Shown piece by piece: positions 1 to 6,377 of a stretch of DNA of 14,330 nucleotides. Source of the DNA: Porphyromonadaceae bacterium UBA7048 (GTDB taxonomy: Bacteria > Bacteroidota > Bacteroidia > Bacteroidales > Muribaculaceae); NCBI GenBank assembly GCA_002493945.1, contig DLAL01000005.1, positions 2,603 to 16,932 on the forward strand, read 5' to 3'. Position 1 is the stretch's first letter. The number at the start of each line of letters is the position of its first letter. The position numbers were made by a program, and so were the translations under genes. The notes under the pieces are model-generated. The model was not told where the DNA came from and did no database searches. It saw only the letters and a program-made list of their open reading frames with translations.

Positions 1-21
1 TCCTGTTCTCCTGTCTAAAAA
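1..21. repeat. Copy of the TCCTGT/CTAAAAA intergenic repeat (cut by window edge)
   Basis: TCCTGT at 1-6 and CTCCTGTC at 8-15, followed by TAAAAAAA. It differs from 4440-4460 at one base (T7 against A4446). It lies directly after the DUF1460 stop on the minus strand. The array may continue to the left of the window. Confidence 0.55.
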
Positions 22-24
22 AAT

Positions 25-900
25 TTATTCGTTCAGTCTGAATACGCGCACACCGAGCCACTGGCGGTTGCGCTTCATGAAGTCCGCAAGCGGCTGGGCC
101 GAAATCTCCACCTTGCCGTGGCTCGACGACGCATGCAGCAGATAAGGCTCAGCATCGGCCGACTCACGCACCACGATGCCCATGTGCGTCACGTCCAGAT
201 CCTTCAGGTTCGACACCAGCGCCACTACGTCGCCGTCGTGGAAAGCAGCCTTCACCGCCTTGTTGCCCAGGTCGATAGTCTTGATGTACGGGAAGCGGTG
301 CTGCCTGTATCCGGCTTCCAAGCGGCGTATGCGCGCATAGTTGGCCGAATCCGCCAGCGCCGGATACTTATCGCGGTGAGCGCTCATGAAGTCGATTGTG
401 CGCATCACCTCGTTCACGCGCGGAAAGTCGCGCGTCACGTCGCTGAAATTTCCACGGTGCTTATTGTCCACCGCCCAGTCGCAGATATAGTGCAGACGCG
501 AGGGATAGCCGTCCACCTCGCCGTTGCGGTAGCGGATGCGGCGCAGATTGTACACGAAGTCGCGCCACGACGTGCGGTTCTCGTTCACGGTGAATGCCAG
601 CGCCATCGATACCTCCACGAAGGTGGTGCAGTCGAGCGAGTCCAGATTCACAGTCAGCATTTCGGGCTCACCCTCAAGCGTATGCGCCCCGTAGGGCGTG
701 CCGATGAACTTCCGTGCGAAAAAAGCCACACGGGCCTCCGGCGACGTGAACCGGCGCCCGGCTCCTTCGTCCAGCAGACGCGTCAGCGTCACCGTGTCGG
801 CGGCCTCGTTGTGGAAGCGCACCTCTGTCTGGGCGTGCGCCGATATGGAGAGCAGGAGCATCAGCGCTCCTGCTATAATGGCTGATATACAGTGTTTCAT
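25..900 (-). CDS. Exported DUF1460 putative N-acetylmuramoyl-L-alanine amidase-like protein (NlpC/P60-type fold)
   Basis: A 291-residue protein that probably acts in the periplasm on peptidoglycan or muropeptides. DUF1460 proteins belong to the papain-like NlpC/P60 superfamily and are annotated as amidase-like. I place the start at the ATG at 898-900 because it begins a clear signal peptide: basic MKH, a hydrophobic core at residues 5-20, then an AHA|Q cleavage site near residue 23. The frame is open further upstream, but that part has no export signal and overlaps yqaE. The likely nucleophile is Cys91 in LDCTTFVE. Conserved histidines are His239 in THMGIVV and His256 in LLHASS, the usual Cys/His arrangement of the fold. 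The start overlaps the yqaE stop (ATGA), so translation is probably coupled to that gene. The substrate cannot be told from the sequence. The family call is strong; the enzymatic call is by homology. Confidence 0.85.
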   Translation of the reverse strand: MKHCISAIIAGALMLLLSISAHAQTEVRFHNEAADTVTLTRLLDEGAGRRFTSPEARVAFFARKFIGTPYGAHTLEGEPEMLTVNLDSLDCTTFVEVSMALAFTVNENRTSWRDFVYNLRRIRYRNGEVDGYPSRLHYICDWAVDNKHRGNFSDVTRDFPRVNEVMRTIDFMSAHRDKYPALADSANYARIRRLEAGYRQHRFPYIKTIDLGNKAVKAAFHDGDVVALVSNLKDLDVTHMGIVVRESADAEPYLLHASSSHGKVEISAQPLADFMKRNRQWLGVRVFRLNE

Positions 901-1049
901 TGTTTGTTGCAGATTAGTATGGCTCCGATGACTCCGGGCACCCATGCGCAGAGAGTCAGGGCGAAGACAAGGATAACCGAGCCGCACCCCTTGTCGATGA
1001 CGGCAAGAGGAGGAAAGATGATGCAGAGGATGGCACGAAGGCACGACAT
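897..1049 (-). CDS. YqaE/Pmp3 family small membrane protein
   Basis: A 50-residue, two-helix membrane peptide of the UPF0057/Pmp3 family. It reads MSCLRAILCIIFPPLAVIDK, then a short GCG turn, then a second hydrophobic helix (about residues 24-46) containing WVPGVIGA. The FPPLAV and W(V/I)PGxI patterns are the family signature, and the length is normal for it. Pmp3/YqaE proteins are tied to membrane potential and salt or membrane stress; their molecular role is not settled. I chose the ATG at 1047-1049 rather than an upstream in-frame ATG because family homology begins there and a good promoter lies just 5' of it. Its TGA shares bases with the ATG of the DUF1460 gene, so the two form a coupled unit. 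The start and family are well supported by the sequence; function is inferred only from the family. Confidence 0.85.
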   Translation of the reverse strand: MSCLRAILCIIFPPLAVIDKGCGSVILVFALTLCAWVPGVIGAILICNKQ

Positions 1050-1077
1050 GGTTTCTGTGTTTTTGGGAATTATTATG

Positions 1078-1108
1078 CGAAAGTACAAAAAATTCTCCAC
1101 AAGCCAAA
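1078..1108 (-). promoter_or_regulatory. Putative Bacteroidota promoter of the yqaE-DUF1460 unit
   Basis: On the minus strand, TTTG (1105-1108), a 19-nt spacer, then TACTTTCG (1078-1085), a one-mismatch version of the TAnnTTTG -7 box. Transcription would begin about 20 nt before the yqaE ATG. A short inverted repeat, AAGCC-N7-GGCTT (1101-1117), covers the -33 element and could be an operator. This is a motif match only. Confidence 0.5.
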
Positions 1109-1136
1109 ATCCGGCTTGCGCTCTGCGGCCATACTA

Positions 1137-1167
1137 TTGCATAACTCCCGAAATCTCCGTACCTTTG
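1137..1167 (+). promoter_or_regulatory. Putative Bacteroidota promoter of asd
   Basis: TTG (1137-1139), a 20-nt spacer, then TACCTTTG (1160-1167), an exact TAnnTTTG -7 box followed by CAG. The predicted start lies about 20 nt before the asd ATG. It faces away from the yqaE promoter in the same 145-bp divergent intergenic region. Confidence 0.6.
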
Positions 1168-1194
1168 CAGCTTGAAATTATGCTTGAGTAAAAA

Positions 1195-2208
1195 ATGAAC
1201 ATAGCTATTGTTGGCGCTTCCGGCGCCGTCGGGCAGGAGTTCCTGCGTGTTCTTGAGACAGCACCCGTCGACATCGACGAGCTGCGCCTCTTCGGTTCCG
1301 GCCGCAGCGCCGGGCGCACTTACACTTTCCGCGGTCGTGAGACCTCACCCGTCCGTGTGCTCCGACATGAACCCGCCGATTTCGACGGCATTGACTTCGC
1401 TTTTGTCTCGGCAGGCGGAGATGTGTCCCGGGAGTTCGCCGACGTCATCACCGCCCGCGGTGCCCTGATGATAGACAATTCCAGCGCCTTCCGCATGGAC
1501 CCGGACGTGCCGCTGGTGGTTCCCGAGGTAAACGGCGATGACGCCCTCGACGCTCCGCGCCGTATCATCGCCAATCCCAACTGCACTACCATACAGATGG
1601 TGGTGGCTCTCGAGCCTATCCACCGCATCTCCCCGATCAGCCGCGTCCACGTAGCCACCTATCAGGCAGCCAGCGGTGCCGGAGCCACAGGCATGGAGGA
1701 ACTTGAGCTCCAGTCGCGCCAGCTCGCCGCAGGTGAGGAACCGACGGTGAAGAAATTCGTCAGCCAGCTCGCCTTCAACCTCATCCCCCACATCGACGTG
1801 TTCACGGACAACGGCTACACCAAGGAGGAGATGAAGATGCACCTCGAGACCAAGAAGATCATGCACGCCCCCTCGCTCGAGGTCAGCGCCACCTGCGTCC
1901 GCGTCCCCGTCATGCGCGCCCACAGCGAGGCCATTTGGGTCGAGACAGAGCGTCCCGTCACCGTTGACGAAGCCCGTGCCGCCTTCGAGGCAGCTCCCGG
2001 CGTAGTTCTGGTCGACCGCCGCGAGGCTCTGGGCTACCCCCAGCCCCTCGACGTGGCAGGTTCTGATCCCGTATATGTGGGACGTGTCCGCTCCGACCTC
2101 GCCAATCCCTGCGGTCTGTCCTTCTGGACCGTCGCCGACCAGATCCGAAAAGGTGCCGCTCTGAACGCTGTCCAGATAGCCCTCCATATCATCAGCCGCC
2201 GCAGCTGA
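1195..2208 (+). CDS. asd: Aspartate-semialdehyde dehydrogenase
   Basis: Converts L-aspartyl-4-phosphate to L-aspartate-4-semialdehyde with NADPH. This is the branch point to lysine/diaminopimelate, threonine and methionine, and hence to peptidoglycan cross-bridges. At 337 residues it is a normal length for the bacterial enzyme. Visible motifs are the N-terminal dinucleotide loop GASGAVGQE (residues 7-15), the catalytic Cys130 in ANPNCTT, the substrate/NADP loop YQAASGAG (156-163) with Gln157, Arg236 in CVRVPV and the acid-base His243 in RAHSEA. All key residues are present, so the enzyme should be active. The ATG at 1195 is the first in frame after the promoter and starts the nucleotide-binding strand directly. 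The next gene, a transporter, lies 68 nt downstream on the same strand with no evident promoter of its own, so co-transcription is possible. Confidence 0.95.
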   Translation: MNIAIVGASGAVGQEFLRVLETAPVDIDELRLFGSGRSAGRTYTFRGRETSPVRVLRHEPADFDGIDFAFVSAGGDVSREFADVITARGALMIDNSSAFRMDPDVPLVVPEVNGDDALDAPRRIIANPNCTTIQMVVALEPIHRISPISRVHVATYQAASGAGATGMEELELQSRQLAAGEEPTVKKFVSQLAFNLIPHIDVFTDNGYTKEEMKMHLETKKIMHAPSLEVSATCVRVPVMRAHSEAIWVETERPVTVDEARAAFEAAPGVVLVDRREALGYPQPLDVAGSDPVYVGRVRSDLANPCGLSFWTVADQIRKGAALNAVQIALHIISRRS

Positions 2209-2276
2209 CGGATATCCCTGCACTCTTCCTCTCTCTCCTCTCCTTAATCACACAACCGGAAAAAACTTCAGCACAT

Positions 2277-4418
2277 ATGATAGCTCTCATGCAGGCACTC
2301 GTGACTGACCCCGTACAGATATTCTTCATCGTACTGGTCATCATTCTTGCGGCTCCGCTGCTGCTCAACAAGCTGAAGATTCCGCACATCATCGGCATGA
2401 TAGTCGCAGGGGTCGTCATCGGCCCCTACGGCTTCAACATACTCGACAACGACTCCTCGTTCGCCATCTTCGGACAGGTCGGACTGCTTTACCTCATGTT
2501 CCTGGCCGGACTTGAGATAGACATGTATCACCTCCGTCTCAACCTGCGCCGCGGCCTCGCTTTCGGCCTTCTTACTCTGGTCATCCCCCTTGTGCTCGGC
2601 CTCCTCACGAGTGTCTACCTCCTCGGCCTCGACTGGACCACATCCATGCTGCTGGGAGCCATGTATGCCTCCCACACCCTCCTGTCCTATCCCGTGGCTG
2701 CCCGTATGGGCATAACCAAGGCTCCGGCCGTGCTCATAGCCATCGTCGGCACCATTGTCGCGGTCATCGGGGCCCTCCTCGTTCTGGCAGCAGCCGTGAG
2801 CATCCGTCAGGAAGGCTACTTCAACATCTCGGCCATCGCTCTGCTCACACTCCGCCTCGTCATTTGGGCCGGGGTCCTTCTCTATGTCTATCCGCGCGTC
2901 ACACGCTACTTCTTCAAGAAATACGCCGACAAAGTCACGCAGTACGTCTTCGTGCTCGCCCTGGTCTTTCTCGCAGCCTGCTCCGCGCGCATGATAGGAC
3001 TCGAACCCGTCCTCGGGGCCTTCTTCTCCGGACTTCTCCTCAACCGCTACGTCCCGATGGGCTCGGCGCTGATGTCATCCATCGAGTTTGTCGGCAATGC
3101 CCTCTTCATCCCCTACTTCCTTATCAGCGTCGGCATGATGATCAACGTCCGCGTGTTCTCTGACACAGGCACCATCGCCGTGGCCGCCGTCATGCTCGCC
3201 GTGGCCATCGCCGGCAAGTGGATTCCGGCGTGGATAGCCCAGCGCATCTATCACTTCCGGTCCGACAGCCGCGACGTCATGTTCGGCCTCACCGCTGCCC
3301 ACACCGCCGTCGCCCTCGCCGTCGTCACCGTCGGCTACCGCATGGGCATGTTCGACGAGCGCATCCTCAACAGCACCATCGCCGTCATCCTCTTCACCTG
3401 CGCCCTCGCTCCCATAGTTACCTCCGGAGCCGCCGCACGCCTCAAGGTGCGGATGCTCGAAGAAGACGGCAACGACGGAGCCACCAGCCACAACCGCACC
3501 AACAACACCCTCATCGCCGTGGCCAATCCCGTCATCACGGGTCCTCTGGTCGATATGGCGCTCCTGATGCGCAACACGCGCGGACGCCACAACTTCTACG
3601 CCATCCACGTGCGCAACGACAATTCGCAGGCATCGAAGACCATATCGCGCAACGCCCTCGAGACGGCGCGCAACACCGGAGCCGCCGCCGACGTGGTAGT
3701 CGAGACCCTTGACCGCTACGACCTGAACACCGTCACAGGTGTCCTCAACGCCATCGAGGAGCGCGATATCACCGAAATCATCCTCGGCATGCACACTCGC
3801 GCCACCGTCATCGACTCTTTCTTCGGCAGCAAGACCGACCTTCTGCTACGCTCCACCCACAAGATGGTCATGATTGTGCGCTGCTTCATCCCTGTCAACA
3901 CCATCACGCGTGTCTTCGTCTGGGTTCCGGCCGGAGCGCAGTACGAGACGGGATTCAGCCGCTGGGTGCGTGCCGTCTCACGTCTCACCCGTCAGGTCGG
4001 ATGCCGCATCATCTTCTGCTGCCGCGCCGACGTCCAGCCCCTTGTCCGCGGAGTGATATATACGGAGAACTACGGCATCCGCTGCGAATTCCGCACCACC
4101 GAAGGGTGGGACGACCTCGTCATGCTCTGCAAGGAAGTCATCGACGACGACCTCTTCGTGGTCATCGGCGCACGCGCGCAGTCGGTGTCCTACTGCGCCG
4201 AGATGGCCGAGCTGCCGGCGTTCCTCCAGCGCTATTTCTCGCGCAACAATCTCATGATGATCTACCCCGAACAGTTCGGCGAGGCTCAGGTCCTCACGTC
4301 ATTCGCCGACCCGCTCTCGAGCGACATATCCTCAACTGCGTCGCCCCTCCTTCTCCGTCTCCGAACGGCCCTTCGCTCTCTGCGTCCTGCCGTCAAAAAA
4401 AGGACAGGAGAGCAGTAG
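2277..4418 (+). CDS. CPA2-type cation:proton antiporter with C-terminal tandem USP-like domains
   Basis: A 713-residue inner-membrane protein. Residues 1 to about 395 form the Na+/H+ exchanger domain of about 12 helices, opening with a hydrophobic helix and LKIPHIIGMIVAGVVIGPYG, typical of the family. SHTLLSYPVAARMGITK (about residues 135-151) and LEPVLGAFFSGLLLNRYVP (about 241-259) are further hallmarks. From about residue 408 a soluble region follows that looks like two universal-stress-protein-like units (NNTLIAVANP at the first strand; VFVWVPAGAQ opening the second), as in other Bacteroidota members. Oddity: the helix that in relatives carries the ion-binding Asp (G-T-I-x-T-D-T) reads VGTIVAVIGALLVLA here, with Val163 in the Asp position. 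Transport stoichiometry or activity may therefore differ. The ion is unknown. The 68-nt leader after asd is pyrimidine-rich and shows no TAnnTTTG box. Confidence 0.88.
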   Translation: MIALMQALVTDPVQIFFIVLVIILAAPLLLNKLKIPHIIGMIVAGVVIGPYGFNILDNDSSFAIFGQVGLLYLMFLAGLEIDMYHLRLNLRRGLAFGLLTLVIPLVLGLLTSVYLLGLDWTTSMLLGAMYASHTLLSYPVAARMGITKAPAVLIAIVGTIVAVIGALLVLAAAVSIRQEGYFNISAIALLTLRLVIWAGVLLYVYPRVTRYFFKKYADKVTQYVFVLALVFLAACSARMIGLEPVLGAFFSGLLLNRYVPMGSALMSSIEFVGNALFIPYFLISVGMMINVRVFSDTGTIAVAAVMLAVAIAGKWIPAWIAQRIYHFRSDSRDVMFGLTAAHTAVALAVVTVGYRMGMFDERILNSTIAVILFTCALAPIVTSGAAARLKVRMLEEDGNDGATSHNRTNNTLIAVANPVITGPLVDMALLMRNTRGRHNFYAIHVRNDNSQASKTISRNALETARNTGAAADVVVETLDRYDLNTVTGVLNAIEERDITEIILGMHTRATVIDSFFGSKTDLLLRSTHKMVMIVRCFIPVNTITRVFVWVPAGAQYETGFSRWVRAVSRLTRQVGCRIIFCCRADVQPLVRGVIYTENYGIRCEFRTTEGWDDLVMLCKEVIDDDLFVVIGARAQSVSYCAEMAELPAFLQRYFSRNNLMMIYPEQFGEAQVLTSFADPLSSDISSTASPLLLRLRTALRSLRPAVKKRTGEQ

Positions 4419-4460
4419 GTGATAAAAATCTCCTGTACCTCCTGTACTCCTGTCTAAAAA
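4403..4460. terminator. Inverted repeat in the convergent region, possible terminator, with CTCCTGT repeats
   Basis: GACAGGAG (4403-4410, inside the end of the antiporter gene) is perfectly complementary to CTCCTGTC (4447-4454). Two more CTCCTGTA copies (4430-4437, 4439-4446) can pair with the same left arm. Read on the minus strand, the right side of the hairpin is followed by a run of seven T (4395-4401), which would suit termination of the terminase transcript. Read on the plus strand there is no T-run. The loop is long (19 to 36 nt depending on pairing), so the terminator reading is tentative. Confidence 0.35.
4430..4460. repeat. CTCCTGT short tandem repeat ending in CTAAAAA
   Basis: Three copies of CTCCTGT(A/C) start at 4430, 4439 and 4447, followed by TAAAAA; another TCCTGT lies at 4473-4478. 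The last 21 nt (4440-4460) match positions 1-21 of the window at 20 of 21 positions. Both copies sit just beyond the 3' end of a minus-strand gene. This looks like a dispersed intergenic repeat. Confidence 0.6.
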
Positions 4461-4483
4461 TTGACTTACCCGTCCTGTCAAAC

Positions 4484-6373
4484 TCACCATTCTCCGATGG
4501 GCTGGCCGAAGCCGTGGTCTGGTACAGCCGGTGCCGCGGTCATACTGCGTATCACGTGGAGAGCTATCGCGCGAGTCATCAGAATATCGTCGTGGCGCCC
4601 TTCCTGCGCACCGAAGGAACCGTTGGGATGAGCCTCGTAGGTCAGAAGCTCGTTGCATGCGTCATGGTCGCGCTCCGTATATCCTCCCTCGCGCACACTC
4701 TCTATCAGTCCGTTGATGAGCAGAGCCTTCGTCGCGCGGTTGGTGTGGAAACCGTATCGGTGCGAGCGCCGTCCTGTCGCCGCGTCGAATGTCTCGCGCC
4801 TGTACATGTTCGAGTACTCCTCGGCTATGCGGTTGAGGATGAAGAGGTTCGAGTCGGCCGTGCCGCCGTATTCACCCGTCTCGTACGTATTGCTTTCGAT
4901 GACCAGCAGCGCGCTGTTATAGTATCGGGCCATATCCCGGCTTTTGTATGCCAGAAGGTCGTGGTCGATGTGTCCTCGCCACTGAGCGGCCACACGCGGA
5001 TGGCTGCGGTCGGCCACCATGACCGATATCACCGACCAGTCGCTGCGCGCCGACCGTCCGCCCACATCCACCGCTACCACATAGCGCTGTCCGCGGGCCG
5101 GATACTCCCATATACGGCACCGGCCCGTCCTGTCGGGCGTGAAGTGGTGCCCCGAGCTGTCCACCTCTCCCGTCGCCAGGGGTTCGCGGCAGTCCCTGCG
5201 CAGGTTCTCCACATTTTCCGGAGCGAATACGGCAGTCGACGTGCTCGCGAAGGCCATGATGTCGTCGCCCGGAAACTCGGCGTTCATCGCATCGTCCGAG
5301 CTGAAGCTCCTCCGGCGCTGCCTGTGCCAGTTTATCTGGCCTGAGTCGCACCCGAGTCTCCACAGATTCCGTTCGAAGGCGTCCATCCCGGCGAGCACGT
5401 CTTCCGGCGAACCCGTCTCCAGCCGCAGCGACCGTATCTCGAACCACGGCACGAATATAGGCTGAAGGTCGCTCTCGCCCGACTTCGCCCTCAGCCACTC
5501 CGAGTGGAAGTAGTCGCCCGTTCCGTTGGCCGTCGATTCTATCACCACCATACTGTACGGCAGCAGGCTGACCGAACCGCAGATAGACCGTATCACCGCG
5601 CCCGGCGACCGCCGTCGGCTCGATGCCCAGAACGCCGTCTCGCTCAGGTGGGCCATGGCGTAGTCGCCGCTGCGCAGACTGTCGGGCGACTCGCTTGAGC
5701 CGAGCGTCACCCGGCAGTTCCGTCCCGTTATCTGCCGGATGTTCTGCGTCCGCTCGAAAGGCGTGAACCGTGGGGGCGTGTCGCCGTCCCACATCTCGGC
5801 AGGGTAGTGCTCGAGCAGTTTGGTGTACATGCCGCGTATGTTAGCCGCGGCATCCTTCACGTGTGCCAGTATCACCGAGTTCCAGTTCTCGCGGTGGCAT
5901 AGCTGTATCCACGCCATATACATCTGTATCAGCGTGGAGCCGCCCCACTGGCGCGCTTTCAGCAGTATCATGCGTATCGGCTGTCCCGACAGCCGCTGGC
6001 GCTCGAGCAGCTCCAGCATGCGGCGCTGCGCGGCGTTGAGTATCAGCGGCGTGTCGCGGCCGGAGTTCTTGTCCTTTATCCTGACGCAGCGTGCGGCCCA
6101 GTACTCGAAGTCGTGGCGGCACCGCAGCCGCTCCCACAAGATGCCCGAGCTCCGGGCCTGTGCGTAGTCGGGGTCGGCGGTCATCGTATCGGGCACGTAG
6201 GCGTAGGGCAGTGTGCTCAGAGGTGTGGCCACACGCAGGCGCCTCCCGGTGCACTCCATGCCGTAGAGCTGGTCGGGTACGGGCTCGGCCGCGCGGATGG
6301 CGCGTCGCAGGCGGTCGATGCGCTCCGTCAGGCAGGCTTCGGTCAGCTCCGTCTCTTCTGTATCCTTCTGCAT
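4484..6373 (-). CDS. Phage-type terminase large subunit (TerL), orphan
   Basis: A 629-residue DNA-packaging motor protein with both TerL domains. ATPase domain (about residues 85-330): Walker A-like KARQWGGST (139-147), an acidic Walker B-type segment MAHLSETAFW (240-249, Glu245), and the coupling motif IESTANG (278-284). Nuclease domain (about 425-605, RNase H fold): Asp436 in VAVDVGG, Glu493 in VIESN, and Asp595/Asp596 in GRHDDILM, the three acidic positions expected for metal binding. Nothing essential looks lost and the frame has no breaks. In phages TerL cuts concatemeric DNA and pumps it into a procapsid through the portal, yet no portal, capsid, small terminase or protease gene is nearby. 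The ATG lies 4 nt after the stop of the 832-residue protein gene, preceded by AAGGG, so the pair is co-transcribed. Fold assignment is strong. Whether it packages DNA, serves a gene-transfer-like particle or has another role is open. Confidence 0.88.
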   Translation of the reverse strand: MQKDTEETELTEACLTERIDRLRRAIRAAEPVPDQLYGMECTGRRLRVATPLSTLPYAYVPDTMTADPDYAQARSSGILWERLRCRHDFEYWAARCVRIKDKNSGRDTPLILNAAQRRMLELLERQRLSGQPIRMILLKARQWGGSTLIQMYMAWIQLCHRENWNSVILAHVKDAAANIRGMYTKLLEHYPAEMWDGDTPPRFTPFERTQNIRQITGRNCRVTLGSSESPDSLRSGDYAMAHLSETAFWASSRRRSPGAVIRSICGSVSLLPYSMVVIESTANGTGDYFHSEWLRAKSGESDLQPIFVPWFEIRSLRLETGSPEDVLAGMDAFERNLWRLGCDSGQINWHRQRRRSFSSDDAMNAEFPGDDIMAFASTSTAVFAPENVENLRRDCREPLATGEVDSSGHHFTPDRTGRCRIWEYPARGQRYVVAVDVGGRSARSDWSVISVMVADRSHPRVAAQWRGHIDHDLLAYKSRDMARYYNSALLVIESNTYETGEYGGTADSNLFILNRIAEEYSNMYRRETFDAATGRRSHRYGFHTNRATKALLINGLIESVREGGYTERDHDACNELLTYEAHPNGSFGAQEGRHDDILMTRAIALHVIRSMTAAPAVPDHGFGQPIGEW

Positions 6374-6377
6374 ACCC

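Noticed and set aside
901..1107. N-terminal extension of the DUF1460 gene to an upstream start
   Set aside because: It would overlap all of yqaE in another frame and put about 69 non-hydrophobic residues before a clear signal peptide.
1345..2223. Minus-strand open frame of 292 codons antisense to asd
   Set aside because: Asp/Gly/Val/His-rich shadow of a clear dehydrogenase gene with all catalytic residues.
4430..4478. Possible CRISPR-like array from the repeated TCCTGT units
   Set aside because: Units are only 7-9 bp with no spacers of regular length and no cas genes.
4001..5344. Plus-strand open frame of 447 codons across the antiporter 3' end and terminase gene
   Set aside because: It is out of frame with, or antisense to, two well-supported genes; its product is rich in H, R and P with no fold or motif. 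It is a by-product of high GC and strong codon bias.
4484..6373. Terminase as a decayed prophage pseudogene
   Set aside because: The frame is complete, the length is normal for the family and every ATPase and nuclease motif residue expected is present.
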